Assembly (NCBI GenBank): GCA_900169235.1
Contig: FWCC01000355.1
Coordinates: 69,486-133,485 of the forward strand
Reading direction: 5' to 3'
Length of the DNA: 64,000 bases
Source of the DNA: Zarea fungicola
Taxonomy: Eukaryota > Ascomycota > Sordariomycetes > Hypocreales > Cordycipitaceae
Part shown: positions 48,034-59,257 of the stretch, piece by piece
Numbering within the stretch: the stretch's first letter is position 1
How the letters are laid out: each line of letters starts with the position of its first letter
The notes under the pieces: model-generated
What the model was told of the DNA's origin: nothing
Seen by the model: only the letters and a program-made list of their open reading frames with translations
Database searches by the model: none
Program-made: the position numbers and the translations under genes

Positions 48034-50200
48034 ATGGCTACTATTGCATTGCCTAGACCTATCCCTCCTCACCGACCTGCCTCCATTATCAATGTTGACG
48101 CCGACGTCATTACCCCTCCGCACTCTCTTGAATCCTCCGCACCATCTACGTCGACACAGCATGTCGCCCTGCCCAATAAGCATATACCTACATGTCCTAC
48201 GGGGCCTGCCAAATACACCGACATAGACACACCACCTTCATCGCCCGGTGCCGCGCATGAATTTCGTCAATCCTCGCTGTTGTACCCCCCAGACAACTAT
48301 GCCAAGACAGTCGCCGGACCGATTGCCATCTATGAAATTGTTGCCGCACAAGTAGCTGAAGCGTTGGACTTTGCAGCTAATCAGTCGCTACCACCGGCCT
48401 CCGCCGTTTTCCCTTGGCTTCATGGATTACACCCCCTCAATCACATGCAGCAAACCTTCTTTACGGGGCGTCGAGGATCAGTTTTTAAACCACCGCCTGG
48501 CTTCAGGGCAATTACGCTCGTCAAAGCTGATGGTGACCTCAGTTCTAGCCGCCTTAAAGGTGCCATCGCGCCGGACGAGCTCATGAAGGCTGACCCAGCA
48601 GCTGAATTTATAGATCCCGACCCCGCCGATGGGTTTTCTGTTCGAAATTTCCAAATTCAATCTTCTAAAATGGCACTTGTATCGGATATCATTGTCTATG
48701 GTGAAGATGCTCCTCAGACCAGACGAATGGCCTGGGAAATCGCCGCAGCGCAGAGAAAATGGCGAGAGCAAAATAGCATCCACGCGGAACCGGTCCAAGA
48801 GTACAACTGCTTCGTTTGTACTTGTCCATTTTCTGATTTCGAAAGCCATCATGGCGACCTAGTGGCTGTCGATGAAACTGGCTGTCCAACTGGCCAGGTG
48901 TTAGACCTTGTACATCAAGAACGGAAAGAAATGTGGGATATGACACTAGCTTCGGAAATATCTCAAAATGTTTTCATGGGCCCTACGCCTGAGCCAGGAA
49001 GCGATGAAGAGCAACGGTTTGATCTTCTGATTGAATGCAGCGATCTCGGTAGAATGAATCCCGAGGCGCTTAGGCAAGTTGCGAAATGTGCGTCCGAAAA
49101 GGTGTCTGATGTTTTCCACGAGTTTCCTTCGTCGGGCAGCATTCTTCCTCCAACATACTCTCAAGCAGAAGCCGATGGAATTTTGAAGACATGCAAGTGG
49201 ATTTACCACATTTCTCATGGCATACTTCCCGAATCTGAAAGTACGGAAGACGGAGATGGAGATACAGAAATGTGCTCCGAGGATCCACAGGATACCAGTT
49301 GTCACCGTCCTCGTACAATCCTTATACACTGCGCTGATGGCTACACCGAATCTAGTATGCTAGGAATAGCATACTTTAGCTATAGCTCAGGGCATCCTGT
49401 ACCGGACGCATGGCTAAGTCTTCACACGACGAAGCAACGTAATTTCTTTGCCTATCCTACAGACGTTGCCCTATTGAAAGCAATCGCCCCTCGTCTTCTT
49501 CGAGAATCCCCGAAGTGCGCAGACAAGGAAACAAATGAACTTATGGCTCTTGTGAAGAACGAACCCAGCTGGTTCTGCAGCCTTGATGGCTCATTACCTA
49601 GTCGTGTTCTTGACTATCTGTATCTTGGAAACCTTGGTCACGCTAATAACCCATCTCTTTTACGTGAAATGGGCATCGGCCAGATCCTCTCTGTTGGTGA
49701 AACCGCCTCTTGGCGCGAGGGAGATCTGGAGACTTGGGGAGAAGAGAATGTCTGTGCTGTTCAAGGTGTTCAGGACAATGGTATTGACCCCCTGACGAAT
49801 GAATTCCAGAGATGCCTCGAGTTTATTGGTACGTAAATGGAATGCGTGAAACTTTGACATGTGCTGCTCGACTAACCGCCTGGGCAATGTAGATCGAGGC
49901 AACCGAGCTGGCACAGCGACACTGGTTCACTGCCGTGTTGGTGTTTCTAGAAGTGCAACCATTTGTATTGCTGAAGTAATGCGAGCCCTTGGAATCTCTT
50001 TTCCGCGCGCGTACTGCTTTGTGAGAGCCCGGCGACTTAATGTTATAATACAGCCACATTTGAGATTTGCTTACGAGCTACTACAATGGGAGCAGGCTCT
50101 CTTGCAGACCGAAGATAACCACGGCGTATTCAGGAGAGAATTGGAATGGGCAGAGATCACGCGAGAAATAGCGCTGATGAATCGGCCATACTCTCGCTAG
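48034..50200 (+). CDS. PPS1: Dual-specificity phosphatase Pps1
   Basis: Exons 48034-49828 and 49893-50200 encode 700 residues. The splice (ATTG|GTACGT ... AATGTAG|AT) completes the C-terminal catalytic domain. Its signature HCRVGVSRS gives Cys612 and Arg618, the Cys-x5-Arg loop of Tyr/Ser-Thr phosphatases. LDYLYLGNLGHANN and PRAYCFVRARRLNVIIQPHLRFAYELLQWE are typical dual-specificity elements, as in yeast Pps1. A second, upstream phosphatase-like segment has ILIHCADGYTESS, where the position of the essential Arg is Glu439, so this half is probably a pseudophosphatase. The N-terminal ~100 residues are disordered. Pps1 affects cell-cycle/DNA-replication control in yeast; the role here is inferred. 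Convergent with ATG18. Confidence 0.9.
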
Positions 50201-50937
50201 TTGAAAAGGGAATACTGAAGCGATCAATATTACTCCTGCCAGAGTTTTATTATTGTTACTGCTCCTAAAAGAGCAACCAAAATCACCTTGTCACATTATA
50301 GTTTTATGCTGGGTTTGGGCAGGCTTACCTGGCAAGTTAAGGATATCCTCCAGGATAATGTTTACAATGGTATTGTTTATTCATGGGTTATGATGGGAAT
50401 GATTACGTATGTGTGTTTTTCTGTTTCGATTATGATGGAATTGCTAGAGGAAAGAAAGCAGGACAACATTCTCTGGGATTCTTACTGGTTTTGAGTGTTT
50501 TCCGCGATATTGGCTGGTGCTTGCCGGCCTAACATTGATACGTGGTATGCTAGCTTTATTTAAGTAGTATGGGAATTTCATGTCTGCTCTGTGCGCTTGA
50601 CGTTACTTCGAGTTAGAGTATAGCCTAACACAACACAAAGACTCGCCATATTTTCAGTTGCTCTAAGAGCGTTGCCTCGAAAGCCGATCAAGACCACAGT
50701 ATTTGCAAATACATATGGATTACGTTCAGATGACTAGAAACATAACAGATTGAGGAAAGAGAAATCTGAATGGAATGCTCTCCTTCGCAGCATCCCCGTG
50801 GATGGACAAAATACGCTGGAAAAATACCCATCTGTTCTAAATTATAGTAGTTGAAGGTGTAGGTGAAAGGAGTATGTGCTGCTGTGTTACACAAAAATGA
50901 CAGAAAAGGAGGCGCCGTTGCAGCCAATTAAGCTACC
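50201..50937. other. Convergent 3' intergenic region
   Basis: 3' flanks of PPS1 and ATG18. Short frames only, no gene seen. Confidence 0.5.
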
Positions 50938-52504
50938 TCAGACCCCATAGGATGAGCCGTCGACCTTGTCGTCGCCTTCGAGAACACTGTAGTCAAACTG
51001 TCAGCCACTAAGAAAAAAAAGAGTTTCCGACCAAAGGAGGGGGGGCTTACGAGAACTGTTTGACTAAATAACCCTCGCCGCCATTTTCCATGTCTATGTT
51101 ATAGACGTAGAAGCCACCGTCGCTGGTCACAACCATAACCTGAGGGCTACTACTACTCATGGCGACAACGCTGCGAAGTGGCCCGGTCGGCGAGCCTCCT
51201 GTATAGCGAGAGGCGTTGGGCAAAGCGGTAGATTTCGGGATTTTAATGTACGCAAAGTCTCTAATGGGCTCCCACATTTCCGTTACCGACTGGGGGAGAT
51301 AGGAGCCCACGACGCCAGCGACGCCTCGTCCCATAATCTGAGAAGATCGACGAAGCATGTTGCTAAACGAGCCACTTTGTCTTCGTTGAGCTGACTTGCC
51401 AGGGCTGTTGGAAAGCTCCGCCACCTCGCTCCTGGGTGACTCGGCAGCGCTGTCGCCTGGGGAGCCTCCCTCGTCCTGGTGTCTGGCGCGCGACCAGCGA
51501 TCTTGCCTTGGAGATCCGGGCGGCTCAATCGGCGCGCCGCCGGGCGTGCTGTTACCTGGAGGTGCCCCCAAGCGAAAAATATGAACTGTATCAGAAGTGG
51601 AAGAGACGCAGAGCAGGGTAGAGCTCAAATTGAAGGACATGCTGTATATGGTGGACGGATATGTGCCACGGCGGAACTGGTACAGTTTTTGACCGCGGGG
51701 AACAGAAAAGACTCGGATAATGGTACCAGTTTCACTAGCCGTCGCAAGCAAAGTTCCGTCATTATTTAGGCATATGCAACAGAGCGGTGAGCGATGCGCT
51801 TCAATGACGTTGACAGCCTTTAACGTGAGAGTATCAAAGACAAGCACATCGCCGGCAGTTGGGGCAACGTATGTGGACTGGGGAGGCGCATGAGCGGGCT
51901 TTCTGACGTCAGTATCCTCTCTTGGTTTCGGCAGTGGGTATGCGACGAAGCAGTTCTCAGAGGAGGGCGACAGGGCGCAGATGGCCGACGGGTTCGGGGA
52001 TGTTGGTATAGTGTAAATGAGACTCATGTTGCTAATATCGTAGAGATAAATCTCTTCTTCAAGGACGACCGCTAAGCGCTTGCGGTTGAGGCGCACAGCC
52101 AATACGGCGGATGGGAAAGTGAGCTCACATATTACGGAAGCCCTCTATGAATCAAGCAGTTAGCCATGAGCCGACGTGACCCAAGTCGCGGCCTCTCGAG
52201 CGAACCTTTGTGTTTTGTATGACCAGATGCCGTGGAGACAGAATCAAGGCTACAAGGGATGTAGAAAAGAGCATCTCAATGATTGCTATGTTGCCATCGT
52301 CACTGCTGAAAATGCGAGAGAAGGGATCGGTGTGGTAGATTCGGAAACCTTTCGAGGTACCTGCAAGAAGTCCAGTCAGCCAGCCAGTCGCGAGAGGTAT
52401 TGACTACTCTGAGGGTGAGGAATAAAACATGAGCGGCACATACCAACAGCAAGACAGCTGTGGTCCTGGTTAAAGGTGATGAAATTGAGGGCCGGGCTCG
52501 CCAT
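50938..52504 (-). CDS. ATG18: Autophagy PROPPIN Atg18
   Basis: Exons 52444-52504, 52206-52360, 51051-52144 and 50938-50986 encode 452 residues, a seven-bladed WD40-type propeller. The phosphoinositide-binding motif FRRG is at about residues 229-232 ([10 protein letters not shown]). [13 protein letters not shown] and [21 protein letters not shown] are typical Atg18/WIPI blades. A long Ser/Pro/Arg-rich insertion follows (about residues 265-340), matching the membrane-anchoring 6CD loop of filamentous-fungal Atg18. The last exon adds only [15 protein letters not shown]. Its acceptor was chosen as GACTACAG because only that keeps the frame. Atg18 binds PtdIns3P/PtdIns(3,5)P2 and, with Atg2, supports autophagosome expansion and vacuole morphology. 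Confidence 0.93.
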
Positions 52505-53079
52505 GACGGACGGCCCACGGCGGCTATCGCTTCACACGAGTCTGGTTTGGCGGACGGGCCCGGTGCGACGACGGCTGCCTGCGTTTGGCGGGTGCGTGTG
52601 AAGCTTCTGAGTTTGAAAGAATAATGCTCCGAGAGGATAGGTGCGGAAATTGAAACAGTATGTTGACTGATCGGCCGTCAAATGACAAGTAGTTGCGCAC
52701 GTGAAGAGTTGGTTGAGAGGCAGGGAAGCTCGAAGCTCTCCGGGCCAGCTCCCGTGGTGGTTGTGGTTCCTTGACGGATGTGGGGTTTTGTCTTGGATGA
52801 GGGGGGGAGCGCCAACGTCCTCTGGCAAGCAGGCCGAGCACCACACCACCAACTTACTTACATTTACTAAGTAACTAGTTTCAACTATGCAAAGAAGATA
52901 TTGTTTAGATGTATATATTTGTTAAAAAGAAAAAGGCTTGAGCTGTTAAACAAGTCTTTGAAAAATAATTGACAAGAGGGGGGCACGTCGATAGAAATGC
53001 ACCTGACGAAGGCAAATAGTACATATGGGGCAGTCAGTAGGTTACTAGTCGTGCTGCCTGGCGCCCGATTGCCAGGTCG
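52505..53079. other. Intergenic between ATG18 and the carrier gene
   Basis: Holds the ATG18 promoter and the 3' flank of the ADP/ATP carrier gene. No gene seen. Confidence 0.5.
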
Positions 53080-54421
53080 TTAACCAGAACCAGCTTTGAA
53101 CGCCTTTCCGAAAACGATCAGCTGGAGTTGGTCATAGATGGCCAACACACCTGCACCTGCGACAGCGCGCAGAATATTGGCACCACAGCCGTTGAACAAC
53201 GACTTGAAGCCGTTTTGCGCAATAATCTGCCGTCCCGCATCGATGGTGTTTTTGTATTTGACTGCCTCGCCCGACGTCATCATCATACGGCGCCGGATTG
53301 TGTCCAGCGGATACGCCATGGTACTGGAAAACGTTGTAAGGCACCACGCCAACGCAAATGATGCAACAAAGTTGTCCTGCAACGAACCGACGAGGACTAC
53401 CGGCTTGAGTGAATCATAAAGGCCAAAGTAGAATCCGCGGTATACCATTATGCCCCAGAGAGAGGGCATGAATCCACGGTAAAGCCCTAGCACTCCGTCT
53501 GACGCCAGCGTCTTGCGATAGACATCCACCATGCCGTTAAACTGGCGCTGTCCGCTGGCAGCGCTTTTCGCATCGTTGGCCAGTCGAGTTCGTGCATAGT
53601 CGAGGGAGTATACGAACAAAGATCCAGTGGCACCTGCTGCCTGTGTTTGGCCTATTATTACCATTGCGCTTCCCTGCCCCTTTTCACCTCCTTTGAGACA
53701 TGGATGCTTACCGCTCCAGATCCAACATTTCCAAGAGTCCACATGGCAAAGCCGTCCCTGTTCCTGTCAAAACCAAACATTTGCTTGTACCTATCCTTGA
53801 AAGCAAAATTAAGTGCCTGTGTCGGAAAATAGCGAAGCACGTTGGCCGTGTTGCCTCGCCAGAGTGCCATAGGTCCTTCGTCTGCCATAGTACGACGGAA
53901 ACAGTCAACGATACCACGATACTTGCGATCAAGCCGGCCAGATTTAATCATCTCATCCTAGACGTTGTGTAAGTATCCGTTTTCGAGAGACTTTCTTATT
54001 CCGCCTCGCTGCATGAAATCGCTGTCTTCACAAGGAGAGTGGCTCATTCCTCTGATGGGCGTAAAGTAATATTAGCAAAGACAGCGACCCAAAGCAGTTA
54101 CTCGCGAATAGATTGTCCTTTTTGTTTTAAATTTTCTGTGAACGGACTTGGGAGACAGACCTGATTCTGGACAAGAAGCTTGACACGTTCAATTGGAGCA
54201 GCTGCCGTTTTAGATACGGCAGCGCAAACACCTCCCACTACATTATGGTCAGTGAACAGCTTCGATACATCTATGAAAACTTTTACCTACATATAAAATC
54301 AACCGCAAAGGACTTAATATCCAACAAAAAAATGCGCTTGTTAAATCACTGCCTTCGAACAGAGGACACTTTGTATGTAACTGACCGACATGTTGGCGGT
54401 TTTCTGGCCGTTGGCTGACAT
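53080..54421 (-). CDS. Mitochondrial ADP/ATP carrier (AAC/ANT)
   Basis: Exons 54386-54421, 54291-54312, 54161-54237, 53712-53957 and 53080-53640 encode 313 residues. The adenine nucleotide translocase signature RRRMMM is present ([12 protein letters not shown]). All three mitochondrial-carrier repeats keep their Px[D/E]xx[K/R]-type motifs ([22 protein letters not shown]). Exon 2 is only 22 nt and encodes SFAVDFI; it is needed to reach [21 protein letters not shown]. The protein exchanges cytosolic ADP for matrix ATP across the inner membrane. The N-terminus ([14 protein letters not shown]) and several positions ([18 protein letters not shown] where most have a glycine-rich GW..TT.AG..SYP) are unlike the common fungal housekeeping carrier, so this may be a second, specialised paralogue (inference). 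Confidence 0.88.
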
Positions 54422-55163
54422 GACAAAATAAGACTGAGTGGAGAGTGATATGAAATCGATTCTATGAATATACTTTTGATCAGAAAGAAGGAAGAGAAGT
54501 TCTCTGAAGAGGTGACAACAGAGACCTCTGGCTGGTAATTCGTGCGATTCTTATATACATTTTGGCGTTATGTTTCTTTGCAACCACACCATGACTTTCG
54601 CTGACTTCCCCAAAGCTGAGAGCGACCGAATTCACCCGGAAATGACGGCAGAGCTTCAATCTAGGATATATCCTTCGTAATTTCCCTCTATCTATTGGCG
54701 TATTTATTTAGAGTCTCATGACCAGAAATGCGGAAGGCAACCCGACCAGCTCCGTGCTTAAAGTGGAACCCGTCCGTAATCCCGGCCCTGTTTCCATCCC
54801 AGCTCCGTTGTGTGATAGTTAAGCAGCACGTATCAGCTGCGAGGATTATGAATAAATTTTGAGAAATATTTGATGACAAAGACAACATATGAGATTCCAC
54901 TTACTCTGCCAAGTATAGAGAATTATTTGCGTCACAGCTTAAAGGAACCAGGGCCTTGTTGAAACCGGGCCAATTCCCTTCCTTACCTAATCAGGTTTTG
55001 CAGCAACGGCCCGCACAAAAATGATAACTACTAGGAAGAAATTTGAGACAGCTTCGTTTACTCGGCAGCAGTAGCCGAACGAAACATCCCGAGAAATTCT
55101 GTGTCAGATTTTCTGCGCCATTTTCTACCACTTCGCTAGCTTGTTTGAGACGACGGTACGAAT
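54422..55163. other. Divergent intergenic region (carrier / TYW4)
   Basis: Promoter space for two divergent genes. A stretch near 54740-54830 has weak 5S-rRNA-like similarity on both strands, which I treat as chance. No gene is called. Confidence 0.5.
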
Positions 55164-58100
55164 ATGGCGTTCACAGCTTCATCTATGTCGGTGTCATCGG
55201 CCAATGAGCCACCACCTAGGTCCCGGATGCTGGACGACCTTATCATGGGCGTAAGTATCCAGTTGCTCTCCAGGAATAAGGTCGCTGCAGCACGGCTTCA
55301 GAAGCACTGATAATACGGAGCTAACGGGAAAGAATTAGACCAATAGCAGCAGTATTGTCTCTAAGCGTAGCGTTGAGCGGCTCTACTATCCTGATGAGCC
55401 TCATTATTTTCGCTATTTCGTAAAGAAGTTTCAGCGACGTGCACCCCTAATTAATCGAGGATACTGGCTCAGACTTAGGGCTATTGATGTGATTGTTAAG
55501 CAATTCATCTCACGGAAGTCCGCAGGCAAAAAAGTCGTCATTAACCTTGGCTGTGGAAGGTAAGACCGCAAGTCAGCCTTGCATTACCAATTGCCGATAC
55601 TAACCCACCGCATAGCGATGTTTTACCTTGGCAAAGCCATGTAAGATGTGGAGATGAGATCAGCGATGCACTCTTTATTGACATTGACTATCCCGACCTC
55701 ATGCTCAAGAAACGTGCCGTAGTTCTAGAGACTCCGCAGCTGAAGGAGCTGCTCGGCCCTTCCTTTGAAGTTTCGAATTCTGACAAGGACTATGTGTTAC
55801 TTAAGAGCGAAAAGTATTGCCAAATTGGATGTGATCTGCGTGAGCTGGAGGCACTTCGAACAACCCTCGAGACGCTTGTCGATCTGTCAGATTCCTGCGT
55901 CCTATTCGTCGCCGAGGTTTCCGTCACATACATGGACACAAAATCTGCGGATAATCTACTGAAATGGTCTAGATCTGTGGGAAGAGCCGAATTTTGTCTT
56001 CTAGAGCAGCTTTTGCCTTATGGGTCGAGCCATCCATTTGCTCAGACAATGCTCAAGCATTTTGACAAGCTCAAGACCCCGCCACGTTCTGTTGGGGAGT
56101 ATCCTACAGTCAAGGACCAGAGCAGAAGATTTACCGATCGCGGCTGGTCCAGTGTACGGATATGGGACTTGTGGGAGGCTTGGTGCTGTGGAGAGTTTGT
56201 GGATGAACAGGAGCGTATGGCTCTAGATGATGTTGAGCCATTTGACGAGTGGGAAGAGTTTATGCTCTTCGCTCGCCACTACTTTGTCCTCCATGCGATA
56301 GCATCGGGAATTAAAGAAACGGCGAATGGCTTCCCCGAAAATGGAGCCAACAGCAAACCGCCTTGCAAAGAGATTGATATGCAGCTCACCAGGGTACCTG
56401 GCAATAACAAGCGGCGATTCGGAGCATCCATTACACTACGAGATGCAGGGGGTAAAACTTTTGGACTGAATCTGATGGGACTCGGCGCCAATGCCCGTGA
56501 GGATAGTTACGATGTTTATTCGCTCAATGGTGCAGTAGCGTCCCCCATGCTACCTACGACCGGCCCGTCACCACGCATGTGCTTCGCTGTTACAGATCTT
56601 GGGTCCTATGGGGTGTTGCTGACTGGAGGTCGAGGCTCTCCTGCAAGCCCTTTCTCAGATTGTTGGATCCTCAGCAAAGACGATGACCGAAAGTGGCGAT
56701 CAACATGGAAACTTCCTGTTCCACTTTACCGCCATGCAGCCTTGCGATTGGCAGGAACGTCACTCGTTCTCACGGCAGGAGGCAAAACAGGCCCTTCTAG
56801 ACTATCCGAAAATTATTATCTTTTCCATCCAGAGCAGGGATGGCTGCAGTGCGAAGTTGGTGGAGACGTTCCCAGCCCTTCATTTGGTTCCATCCTGTGT
56901 AGCAAGTCAGCCCCTAGAAGAACCTCTAACGAGATATTCTCGGGATTTCTGTGTGGCGGAATCGACAGAACTGGCCGCGTCGTTGAAGACAAGTATGAAT
57001 GGGAGCTGGATATGGCCGCTAAGCAGGCAAGTATCCCTGACTAGTAGGCAATATTTAATGTCGCTAACAACAAAACACAGCCTCGTATCACATTCAAGAC
57101 ACTTGAAAAAGAATTCGCACCAGAGCTTTCTATATTTGGAGCAGGTGTGGTGGAAATGGATGGAAGCACACTCATCTGCGGCGGAATGGGTGCAGACCCA
57201 ACTGTCGATGGGCAGACTATTTATTCCTTGTCGACATCAGGATTTAATACCGAATTTGCCAAGATCAAACAAATGGCGGTTGAAGAAACGCCTAAGCCAT
57301 TTATGATTGGTTCTGTGGCCATGTACCATGAAGGCTCAGTCATCATTGCCGGAGGTGGCGCAACGTGCTTCTCCATGGGCACCTTTTGGGACACTGGCAT
57401 CTATGAAGCCTCAGTTCCGACGTCTCTCCAGCATATAGTGCCAAAAAGAGCTGAAAGAGAAGCTAGCAATGCCAGAGTGAGGTTTATCTCATCCCACCGA
57501 GTCGTAAGCAGCACCTCTGCCCAGAAAGGCGATCTTAGTAAGCTCGGAAGATCTGATGCGAAAGCTAGAATATCAACGATACCGCGTGTTAGACTGAGCT
57601 CCGCGAGCGAGTTTAAAGAAATAGTGCGACTTGGGCATCCTGTTGTCATTGAAAATCTTGACTTGGGCATCTGTCTCAAGGAGTGGACCGTCCAATACAT
57701 GACCGAGCGAGTGGGCAGCAACAAACAGGTAAGTCGTCTCAAGTACAGCAAGGAGCTCTCTCAAATGTCGCTGACAGGTATATTAGGTTGTTATTCACGA
57801 ATGCCAAGAAAAAGGTGGCAAGATGGATTTTAATGCCAAAAACTTCCGCTATGTTACAAATGACTTTGGTACCATTATGGCCAGAGCAACGAATGGCGAC
57901 AAGCTCTATCTGCGCTCATTGTCCAGCGACAAGCCAGCTGAGCAGCCTGCCAAGCTCGAAGAGGATTTTCCTGGGTTGGCTGCAGATTTTGTCCTTCCAG
58001 AGGAGCTTGCGTACGTTAAAGAGCAATTGTTCAGCTCAGTACTCCGAGTTTCTGGCCGGGTTAATATGTGGCTACATTATGATGTGAGCATACAGTGAAT

Positions 58101-58597
58101 GCCAAACGACGCTTTTTATCATTGCAAAGCTAATTCCACGGCAGGTTATGGCAAATGTATACGCGCAGATTGTCGGATCAAAGCGAATGATTCTCTTCCC
58201 ACCAAGCGATGTTCCGCACTTGGCATTCGCACCAGGGGCTTCAAGCTCCAGTGTGGATATTTTTTCATCCCTCGAGACTTCCAGACTGGTGGGAACACAT
58301 CCTCATGAGGCTATGCTGAGCCATGGCGATGTTCTTTTTCTGCCACCATTGTGGCTACATGCTGCGACGCCGACAACTGACATGAGTGTTGCTGTGAATG
58401 TGTTTTTCCGAGATCTTGACAGCGGGTACGCAGCAGGCCGCGACGTGTATGGTAACCGAGACCTTTCTGCATACGAAAGAGGTCGGCAGGATGTGGCTAA
58501 AATTGCAAGGCAATTTCATCACCTGCCAGAAGAAACACGGAAATTTTATCTCGCTAGATTAGCAGACGAACTACTCCAAGCTGCAGAGGGTAGCTGA
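55164..58597 (+). CDS. PPM2: tRNA wybutosine-synthesising protein Tyw4/Ppm2 (LCMT2) with JmjC domain
   Basis: Six exons (55164-55250, 55339-55559, 55616-57026, 57081-57728, 57787-58083, 58145-58597) encode 1038 residues. Residues 1-~300 are a leucine-carboxymethyltransferase-like SAM domain ([14 protein letters not shown], residues ~95-108). The middle (~330-680) carries kelch-type Gly-Gly repeats ([34 protein letters not shown]). The C-terminus (~700-1030) is a JmjC/cupin-8 domain with iron ligands His886, Asp888 (LHYD) and probably His960. The family methylates and methoxycarbonylates the wybutosine precursor at G37 of tRNA-Phe. The JmjC part resembles Tyw5-like hydroxylases. Intron 3 must use a GC donor (CAG|GCAAGT ... 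CACAG|CCT). GUT2 follows on the same strand. Confidence 0.92.
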
Positions 58598-59257
58598 AAC
58601 GAGCCAGCAGGAGTTAAAAAAATTAAACCCAAAAACTAAACTAAACTGCAAGCATTATAAATAAATAAATAACGATTCCCATTGATACGAGTGTTTGATT
58701 CATGACGAGAATGATGCTTTATTTACTCCACAGTCTGAGCTCAGGCGGTGGTGTGGCTGGAACGTCAGCCACCGAGGTCATTGGCTTGAATACCCCAGTC
58801 TTCATAATGGGCCTTTCTGGCCGGCCGGCAAGCGAGGAATGTACGGATACAGCACGAAGCTTTCCTAGCCTTGGCGCCATCATCTTTAGTATGGGCGCGG
58901 GGTCAGTCTTCATTTCAAAACGCTCTTCTCTCATACCTTCTCTCCCAATTCCCTCTTGCCTGGACTGACCAATTCACTGCGATCACAACTGTCTAAATTG
59001 AGGCAGCAGAAGCGCAACCTCCTCGCTCAGCAAGCGGATCTGGGATCTGACACTAGCCCACATTTCGCAACACATCCCCCCGCTTGATCGCGCTGCTGTT
59101 GTTAAGCTGCTCCAACAGCCATCGAAACAGACCAAAAATTCAGACCCACGAATTGTGTTTGAGCTGTCTCGTAACTAAACGAAACCTCCCTGTATCTCTT
59201 TCATCTTTAATTTTTCTTTTTTGCAAACCTAAAACGCATTGACAAGCATTCGTCACC
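58598..59257. other. Intergenic between TYW4 and GUT2
   Basis: Contains the GUT2 promoter and leader (C/T-rich after 59160) and, on the minus strand, the possible small gene listed at 58719-59075. On the plus strand, 58885-59088 is also open in one frame. Confidence 0.4.
58719..59075 (-). CDS. Possible small gene with interrupted frame
   Basis: A minus-strand frame from ATG at 59075 (or 59063, MWASVRSQIRLLSEE) to the stop at 58719 is broken by two TGA codons nine bases apart (58983-58985 and 58974-58976). The downstream part alone (58719-58934, 71 codons) reads MREERFEMKTDPAPILKMM...GVFKPMTSVADVP. A 54-nt intron from GTTGCG (59018) to GGTCAG (58965) would remove both stops and keep frame (100 residues), but the donor is poor. 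It may therefore be a spliced small gene, a decayed one, or chance. No family recognised. Confidence 0.25.

Noticed and set aside
54740..54830. Possible degenerate 5S rRNA gene
   Set aside because: Short matches to 5S internal regions occur on both strands, but no complete stem structure or promoter block can be built. Treated as chance. A covariance-model search would settle it.
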